Origin: Brevibacillus gelatini
GTDB lineage: Bacteria > Bacillota > Bacilli > Brevibacillales > Brevibacillaceae
Length of the DNA: 64,000 bases
NCBI RefSeq assembly: GCF_003710935.1
Contig: NZ_RHHS01000017.1
Location: forward strand, 339,900 to 403,899
Direction of reading: 5' to 3'
A program made the translations under genes and the position numbers. Under the pieces are notes generated by a model that had not been told where the DNA came from, did not search any database, and saw only the letters and a list, made by a program, of their open reading frames with translations. Positions 58,937 through 64,000 of this stretch are shown here, piece after piece; positions within the stretch are counted from its first letter, which is position 1; every line of letters starts with the position of its first letter.

Positions 58937-59182
58937 GTGAACGCGCAAAATCTCGCATCGATTCTTCTTTACCTAGCCGTCCTTCTCCATCTGCTCGGCA
59001 TGAGCGGCTGGGTCCAGGCAAAGCTCTCCCAACCGATTCAGCTTGCGACACTGGCCTTCATGCTGACTGCCTTGTTTGTGCTGCGCAAAAAGAAGCGCAA
59101 AGCAAGACGCCGCACGAGAAAGCCGCCAGCCGAAGTGGCTGTCATGCTGGAGAGGGCCGAAGAAGGGGAGCCGGGAAAATGA
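58937..59182 (+). CDS. Small membrane protein
   Basis: 81 residues from GTG 58937 with AGGGGTGAAAAAGA upstream. Two hydrophobic segments (about 7-25 and 32-49) are followed by a very basic stretch (RKKKRKARRRTRK) and an acidic tail. Function unknown. Confidence 0.6.
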   Translation: MNAQNLASILLYLAVLLHLLGMSGWVQAKLSQPIQLATLAFMLTALFVLRKKKRKARRRTRKPPAEVAVMLERAEEGEPGK

Positions 59183-59358
59183 TCCCCGATGTCTCTTGCG
59201 ACTGCCTGATTCCAACGTGGAGCAGCTGCGAAGGTTATCGCTTGGGGCGGCTTTGTTTTTTGCGCGCATGTTTTTTATAAAAACTTGCTTAATCTATCTA
59301 AATTTTTTTACAATAGAGTCTGATACATAGCATACATAGGCATAAGGAGGCCGAACTC

Positions 59359-61140
59359 ATGAACATGCGCTGGAACTTGGACGTTTTGTACACGTCGTTT
59401 GACTCGCCGGAATGCAGGCAAGATTGGGAAAAACTGTGCCGGGAAATGAACGAGCTAAAGAGCTGGGCCGCAATGAGCCTGCAATCGCCAGAAGACGCTG
59501 TCGAGAAGATGGAGGCGTACATTACCCGGCTGACGTCGATCTTGCAGACGCAGTACCGCTTGTACGCGTTTGGCGAGCTGACGGCAAGTGTAGACGCGAA
59601 AAACGAAAAAGCGCTGCAATTGATCGAGAAAGTACAGGAGCAGTCCGTCGAGCTGGTGGAGCCGGGCGTGCAGTTCCAGAAATGGCTGGGCCAGCTGGAC
59701 AACCTGAGCGAGTTGATTGGCCAGTCAGAGCTGCTGGAAACCCATCGCTTCATGCTGACCGAACTGTCCGAGAAGAGCAAGTACATGCTCAGCGAAAAAG
59801 AAGAGATCATTTTGGCGAAAATGAAAAACACAGGCTCCAACGCCTGGACGAAGCTGCAGGAAATGCTGACCTCGACCTTGTTGGTGGACATCACCGTTGA
59901 CGGAGAGGCGAAACAGCTTCCTCTGCCAGTCGTGCGCAACATGGCATATGAAAAAGATGCAACGCTTCGCAAAACCGCCTACGAGGCAGAGCTTGCCGCC
60001 TACAAAAAGATCGAGGAATCGTCTGCGGCGTGCCTGAACGGCATCAAGGGCGAGGTTATCACCGTAGCCAAGCTGCGCGGCTATGAATCGCCCCTGGAAA
60101 AAACATTGCTCGATTCGCGCATGGACAAGGCGACACTCGACGCGATGCTCACGGCCATGAAGGAAAGCTTGCCGGCCTTTACGAAATACTTCCGGGCAAA
60201 AGCCAAGCTGCTCGGACATGAGAACGGCTTGCCGTTCTACGACCTGTTCGCTCCGGTGGGCGAAGCCGACATGCGCTTCACGTATCAGGAAGCGCGCGAT
60301 TTTATTGTCAAGCATTTTGGCAGCTTCAGCGAAAAGCTGGCGAATTATGCAGCCCGCGCTTTTGACAACCAGTGGATTGACGCCGAGATTCGCGAAGGCA
60401 AACGCGGCGGAGCGTTTTGCTACAACCTGCACATGGTCGGGGAAAGCCGGATCATGGCCAACTACACGGGCAGCTACAGTGACGTAAGCACATTGGCGCA
60501 TGAGCTGGGACATGGCTATCATGGCGAATGTCTCGTCCAGGAAGCGTTCTGCAACAGCGACTACCCGATGCCGATTGCCGAAACCGCGTCGATCCTGTGT
60601 GAAACGATTATTGCCAAAGCGGCTTTGGCCCAGGCGACACCCGAAGAAGCGTTTTCGATCCTGGAAAACGACATCTCGGGCGCCGGCCAGGTCATCGTCG
60701 ATATTTACAGCCGCTACCTGTTTGAAACGGCCGTATTTGCCCGTCGTGCGGAAGGCTCCCTGTCCGTCAACGAGCTGAAGGAGCTGATGCTGCAAGCGCA
60801 AAAAGACGCCTACGGAGAAGGGCTGGACCATGCCGTGCTGCATCCGTACATGTGGGTGTGCAAGCCGCATTACTATAGTGCCGACTTCAACTTCTACAAC
60901 TTCCCGTACGCCTTTGGCTTGCTGTTTGCCAAAGGACTGTACGCCGAGTATGTGAAGCGCGGCGAAGCGTTCGTCCAGCAATATGACGAGCTTTTGTCTG
61001 TCACAGGCAAAATGAACATTGCGGATGTGGCGGCTATCATGGATGTCGACGTGCGCTCGGTTGACTTCTGGCGCAGCTCGCTTGCCTTGATCGAAAAAGA
61101 TATTGATACGTTTGTAGAGCTTGCCGCAGCACGTGCGTAA
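59359..61140 (+). CDS. M3-family oligoendopeptidase (second PepF-like)
   Basis: 593 residues, zinc peptidase. HELGH is at residues 381-385, with the third ligand region IAETASILCETII downstream. It is paralogous to the PepF at 20998-22809 but diverged in the N-terminal third (MRWNLDVLYTSFDSPEC). AAGGAGG lies 8 nt before the ATG. It is followed by a strong terminator. Confidence 0.93.
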   Translation: MNMRWNLDVLYTSFDSPECRQDWEKLCREMNELKSWAAMSLQSPEDAVEKMEAYITRLTSILQTQYRLYAFGELTASVDAKNEKALQLIEKVQEQSVELVEPGVQFQKWLGQLDNLSELIGQSELLETHRFMLTELSEKSKYMLSEKEEIILAKMKNTGSNAWTKLQEMLTSTLLVDITVDGEAKQLPLPVVRNMAYEKDATLRKTAYEAELAAYKKIEESSAACLNGIKGEVITVAKLRGYESPLEKTLLDSRMDKATLDAMLTAMKESLPAFTKYFRAKAKLLGHENGLPFYDLFAPVGEADMRFTYQEARDFIVKHFGSFSEKLANYAARAFDNQWIDAEIREGKRGGAFCYNLHMVGESRIMANYTGSYSDVSTLAHELGHGYHGECLVQEAFCNSDYPMPIAETASILCETIIAKAALAQATPEEAFSILENDISGAGQVIVDIYSRYLFETAVFARRAEGSLSVNELKELMLQAQKDAYGEGLDHAVLHPYMWVCKPHYYSADFNFYNFPYAFGLLFAKGLYAEYVKRGEAFVQQYDELLSVTGKMNIADVAAIMDVDVRSVDFWRSSLALIEKDIDTFVELAAARA

Positions 61141-61150
61141 GCTTGCAGGA

Positions 61151-61183
61151 AAAAACGCCCGATAAGCGAGTCGGGCGTTTTTT
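61151..61183 (+). terminator. Terminator
   Basis: AAAAACGCCCGA / TCGGGCGTTTTTTT with an 8-nt loop. Confidence 0.9.
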
Positions 61184-61241
61184 GACGCATAGCAACGGAC
61201 GGACCGGGAAACAGTAAGAAAAAAGCAAATGAGGTGATGAC

Positions 61242-61484
61242 GTGGTAAACGGATTGCAGTTACTCGACTTACTGCGGGAAACAGAGAACAAAATGCTGCA
61301 TCTACATAGAGCCATCGACAGGGTCAGTAGCGAACCCGATTTTAAAGAGTCGGTCAGCGTTCTCACCACAGTTGTACGCGATTACCAGCTTCAGCTCGAC
61401 AAGATGAAGCAGGCCTTGGGAAAAATCGAAATCGGGGGCAATCAGACACCTCCGCAGGCCGGACAACATTCGGAAATTCATTGA
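61242..61484 (+). CDS. Small helical protein of unknown function
   Basis: 80 residues from GTG 61242 behind GAGGTGATGAC. Heptad-like helices throughout (LLRETENKMLHLHRAI..., YQLQLDKMKQALGKI). No family is recognised. Confidence 0.6.
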   Translation: MVNGLQLLDLLRETENKMLHLHRAIDRVSSEPDFKESVSVLTTVVRDYQLQLDKMKQALGKIEIGGNQTPPQAGQHSEIH

Positions 61485-61500
61485 TACGAGTCCCACATGC

Positions 61501-61540
61501 AAACAGCCCACAACCTGCAGACAGGTGTGGGCTGTTTGTT
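61501..61540 (+). terminator. Bidirectional terminator
   Basis: AAACAGCCCACA / TGTGGGCTGTTT; lies between two genes that converge. Confidence 0.75.
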
Positions 61541-61552
61541 TGGATCAAACTA

Positions 61553-62458
61553 CTAGAAATCGACGTAGCGCTTCACGCCGTAAAACGGATACAGCTTGTG
61601 CATGTACTCCACTTTGCCATAGCGTACGTCTTCGCCGTTTGCATGGACGATCGTGCCGTTCCCCAGGTAAATCGCTACGTGGGATACACGTCCTTTTCCA
61701 AGGGAATCATAAAACAGCAGGTCGCCCGGCTTTGCCTGCTCCAGCGGAACCGATGTTCCACCGCGGAATTGTTCCTCGGATGTGCGCGGAAGAGTTACTC
61801 CGAGTCGGCTAAATACGTAGGAAGTAAAGCCGCTGCAATCAAATCCGTCCGGGGTAGTTCCTCCAGTCACATACGGAGTTTTGAGCAATGGTTCAAAGAT
61901 CGCTTCCAGACGATGCAGGCTTGCGGAATCAACTTCGCCTGTAAACACAAGGTCAGGGGTGAGCTTTGGACTCAAGTAAGCGGAGAAGACGTAGGCTTCA
62001 TCATCTTCGAACTCGATTTTGGTCCACTCGCTGCCAGTCTCGACGACTTCAACCAGGTCGCCATACTTCAGCTTGCCTAACACTTTCGCATCCGTCGACG
62101 CTTTTTTGCGCACGTTCAGCACATCTGCTGTCACGCGAGCTTTTTCGCCAGCCGTCAATTCTTCCGGCTCATTCTGGGCGGAAAGATTGGAGCCGGCTAT
62201 CACATCGAGAGGGAGATCGCCTCCAGCGCCTGCCGACAGGCTTCCCTCAGGCAAAGCCAAAGTCTGGCCAATCGACAGCTGATCGCTTTTCAGCTGGTTC
62301 ACTTGCATGAGCTGGCTGACCGTAGTCTGGTGCTCACGGGCAATTTTGCTCAACGTGTCCCCTGCTGATACTACGTACACTCCAGAGGAGGCGTGAGCAG
62401 CAGTTGGCAGCAGAGTGAAGAGGGCGAGGGAGGTGAGTAGCTTCGAAGTCAGTTTCAT
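61553..62458 (-). CDS. Secreted LysM-SH3-NlpC/P60 endopeptidase
   Basis: 301 residues. Signal peptide 1-23 (cleavage after AHA), LysM domain 26-70 (YVVSAGDTLSKIAREHQTTVSQLMQVNQL), SH3b domain about 105-162 (ADVLNVRKKASTDAKVLGKLKYGDLVEVV) and NlpC/P60 peptidase about 180-300 with catalytic Cys in DGFDCSGF and His in RVSHVAIYLG. It cleaves peptide stems of peptidoglycan (DL-endopeptidase type). It starts at 62458; AGACGATGATATG gives a moderate ribosome-binding site. Confidence 0.94.
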   Translation of the reverse strand: MKLTSKLLTSLALFTLLPTAAHASSGVYVVSAGDTLSKIAREHQTTVSQLMQVNQLKSDQLSIGQTLALPEGSLSAGAGGDLPLDVIAGSNLSAQNEPEELTAGEKARVTADVLNVRKKASTDAKVLGKLKYGDLVEVVETGSEWTKIEFEDDEAYVFSAYLSPKLTPDLVFTGEVDSASLHRLEAIFEPLLKTPYVTGGTTPDGFDCSGFTSYVFSRLGVTLPRTSEEQFRGGTSVPLEQAKPGDLLFYDSLGKGRVSHVAIYLGNGTIVHANGEDVRYGKVEYMHKLYPFYGVKRYVDF

Positions 62459-62567
62459 ATCATCGTCTCCACCAATCTACTATTTTCTGCATATCTGGAT
62501 AAAATTTTAACGGATTTTCAATGGTAAATCTATGAAAAAATGATGGAGAAAAAATTTTCAAAAACTA

Positions 62568-62597
62568 TTGCAAAGTTGGTAGAAAACATGCTATATT
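62568..62597 (+). promoter_or_regulatory. Promoter of the tRNA cluster
   Basis: TTGCAA (62568-62573), 18-bp spacer, TATATT (62592-62597), about 45 nt before tRNA-Asp. Confidence 0.65.
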
Positions 62598-62641
62598 ACA
62601 GAAGTGCCCACGATAGTGAGTAAAAAATGGAAAAACCACAT

Positions 62642-62718
62642 GGAGCTGTGGTGAAGTTGGAGTTCACGCCGGTCTGTCACACCGGAGGTCGCGGGTTCGA
62701 GTCCCGTCAGCTCCGCCA
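62642..62718 (+). tRNA. tRNA-Asp (GTC)
   Basis: Acceptor GGAGCTG/CAGCTCC; anticodon stem CCGGT/ACCGG with loop CTGTCAC (GTC); T arm CGGGTTCGAGTCCCG; CCA encoded. Confidence 0.95.
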
Positions 62719-62752
62719 TCTTTTGATAAACGAATGGCGAATATCATTACTT

Positions 62753-62828
62753 GCCGGCGTAGCTCAATTGGTAGAGCACCTGAATCGTAATCAGGGGGTT
62801 GTGGGTTCGATTCCTATCGCCGGCACCA
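62753..62828 (+). tRNA. tRNA-Thr (CGT)
   Basis: Acceptor GCCGGCG/CGCCGGC; anticodon stem CCTGA/TCAGG with loop ATCGTAA (CGT); T arm GTGGGTTCGATTCCTAT; CCA encoded. Confidence 0.93.
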
Positions 62829-62840
62829 TGTGTTTTATAT

Positions 62841-62927
62841 GCGGTCGTGGCGGAATTGGCAGACGCGCTAGATTCAGGTTCTAGTGGTGGCAACACCGTG
62901 GAGGTTCAAGTCCTCTCGACCGCACCA
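62841..62927 (+). tRNA. tRNA-Leu (CAG)
   Basis: Acceptor GCGGTCG/CGACCGC; anticodon stem CTAGA/TCTAG with loop TTCAGGT (CAG); long variable arm (TGGTGGCAACACCGT) as in class II tRNAs; CCA encoded. Confidence 0.95.
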
Positions 62928-62941
62928 TACGAGTAGACGAC

Positions 62942-62982
62942 AGGCTTTTGGGCTGCTTTTTCGGCAGAACAAAAGCCTTTTT
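62942..62982 (+). terminator. Terminator of the tRNA cluster
   Basis: AGGCTTTTG / CAAAAGCCT with an inner CTGC/GCAG stem, then TTTTT. Confidence 0.85.
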
Positions 62983-63183
62983 GCTTTTCATGATCTGGAC
63001 ATGGCTGACTCTGCTGGCTGCGGCAGGCTTGTCCTGCTCCCAGCAACGCGTAAGCAGTGTACAACATCCCGCAGCAGTTTGAATCATCCGATTTTTCATG
63101 GGCTGATACGGTAACGTGCGAGTTACAGGTGGGCATACACAGTCGAATAAAACAATTTTGCTGATAGAATGGAGTGGAAACAG

Positions 63184-63885
63184 ATGGGAGAAGAGGTTAT
63201 CGCCTTAACCTGCCGGACATGTCGCCAATTATCGGAGCCAATCAAGATGGAAAGCAAGTTTTTCGACATTGTCGGTTTCGAAAATGACGTGATGGAATGG
63301 TCTGATTTCGCAACCGAAGTCCCCCCGCTGGATGACCCTTATTGGGTACGTTCTGAGCGCCCGCCTGTACAAGGGCAGGCCAGAACGGTAAAAGTATACC
63401 ATCCTTTCCATATGCAAATGGGAAAACCTTTTTGGATGTTGTACACTCCGCTCTCTTCCAGTCTCAATGGGTGGGACTCTCATCCGGAAGAGATTGAGCA
63501 ATCGTGTTTTGTCCAGTGCTCGATTGAACGCGTGATTGAGCGGAATGAATGGCAAGCATGGCTGCAAGTCAAGGTTTTAGAAGTAAGGATGATTCATGAT
63601 TTTGCTCATGATTTTCCCGTACGAAAGGGGGACGATGGGTATCTGGATGATTTCAGGATGTTTCGGAAGCCATCTATTTGTCATTACCGAGATTGGCTAT
63701 TTATCAGCGCAGGCGCAGAGGGCGATCTCGGCGTATTATGGGGAATCGTAAAACAAATAGAGGGTCGGTACCATTTGCTTGCATTTGGGGATTGGGGCTT
63801 TCATAAAAATAATGTCTTTGGGGGGAATATTCTGTTGCCTACGCAGTCAATGGAGGAATTGATTGGACAGGCAGAGCAGGATTAA
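63184..63885 (+). CDS. Protein of unknown function
   Basis: 233 residues from ATG 63184, about 9 nt after GGAGTGG; the ATG at 63169 overlaps that site. It begins with a Cys pair (LTCRTCRQ). The rest is soluble, rich in aromatic residues (WMLYTPLSSSLNGWD, LLAFGDWGFHKNN) and without known motifs. Composition is slightly more AT-rich than the region upstream. Confidence 0.7.
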   Translation: MGEEVIALTCRTCRQLSEPIKMESKFFDIVGFENDVMEWSDFATEVPPLDDPYWVRSERPPVQGQARTVKVYHPFHMQMGKPFWMLYTPLSSSLNGWDSHPEEIEQSCFVQCSIERVIERNEWQAWLQVKVLEVRMIHDFAHDFPVRKGDDGYLDDFRMFRKPSICHYRDWLFISAGAEGDLGVLWGIVKQIEGRYHLLAFGDWGFHKNNVFGGNILLPTQSMEELIGQAEQD

Positions 63886-64000
63886 ACCGTCCAAGATTGG
63901 CAGCTTGCTCGCTCGTTCCTGCATGGGCTACAGCAGATTGCACGGCTATGAGTACAAACATTCGAATATCCGCTAACGCAAAAAAGGGGCTGTCCAGAAA
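63886..64000. other. Right-edge sequence, possible insertion-sequence terminus
   Basis: No intact gene. The last bases AAAAAAGGGGCTGTCCAGAAA resemble the GGGGCTGTCC... inverted repeats seen at the ends of several transposase-bearing elements, so an IS may start here. The element itself is outside the window. Confidence 0.3.

Noticed and set aside
62627..62884. 85-codon ORF
   Set aside because: It lies across three tRNA genes.

Overview
The window looks like a chromosomal segment of a spore-forming, moderately GC-rich Firmicute, most likely a Brevibacillus-type Paenibacillaceae (inference). The grounds are strong Shine-Dalgarno sequences with frequent GTG/TTG starts, the Bacillus-type order dinG ... 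ypmB ... asnS-dnaD, a CotSA-like glycosyltransferase and a YheC/D-type spore-coat ATP-grasp protein, and a long decapeptide-repeat surface-type protein.

Layout. 1-5.2 kb: the 3' part of dinG, a lipoprotein with a metal-ligand-less ComEC-like beta-lactamase fold, the redox repressor rex, and the deaminase mtaD. 5.5-9 kb: a membrane-anchored unknown protein, ypmB, then an overlapping pair of a small membrane protein and a short FtsH-like protease. 9.1-11.6 kb: an 809-residue protein with 55 uninterrupted 10-residue repeats. 11.7-13.9 kb: asnS and dnaD. 13.9-20.9 kb: a surface or spore glycan cluster (coiled-coil protein, two GT4, one GT2, a sugar nucleotidyltransferase, an epimerase and UDP-glucose dehydrogenase) preceded by a sequence that fits a sigma-K promoter. 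21-31.8 kb: pepF, an RND efflux pair, an SDR lacking the catalytic Tyr/Lys, yajQ, a membrane-anchored protein, an acyl-CoA synthetase and a GNAT. 31.8-32 kb: an unassigned stretch that folds as a branched RNA. 32-37.6 kb: leuCD with a divergent LysR gene, a thioredoxin-like gene, an RluA-type pseudouridine synthase and a YheC/D protein.

37.6-43.1 kb is an AT-richer, probably acquired region: nitrilase, aminotransferase, ornithine-cyclodeaminase-family protein and divergent LysR regulator. A 57-bp perfect direct repeat brackets the nitrilase part. It is followed by 0.6 kb without genes that holds a 24-bp perfect palindrome, strong hairpins and a possible insertion-sequence end. 43.1-49.9 kb returns to host-like composition: Nudix, GNAT, D-serine dehydratase with a YheO/DauR-type regulator, a small membrane protein, trhO, dut and a DUF3846-like protein. 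50-54.1 kb is a complete sulfate ABC importer operon (sbp-cysT-cysW-cysA) behind a near-consensus sigma-A promoter. 54.2-61.5 kb: a 38-residue ORF, an ABC-F protein, a nitrilase/GNAT pair that corresponds to the two halves of the fused B. subtilis YhcX, another GNAT, small proteins and a second M3 oligoendopeptidase. 61.5-64 kb: a LysM-SH3-NlpC/P60 endopeptidase, a tRNA-Asp/Thr/Leu cluster, an unknown protein and a sequence at the right edge that may be the end of an insertion element.

How the genes work together: the glycan cluster contains a plausible route from glucose-1-phosphate through UDP-glucose, UDP-glucuronate and epimerised UDP-sugar to glycosyl transfer. The sulfate operon is a self-contained importer. 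dsdA and the YheO-type regulator probably form a D-serine detoxification unit. The acquired region may be a small nitrile or amino-acid conversion pathway, but its substrate cannot be read from the sequence.
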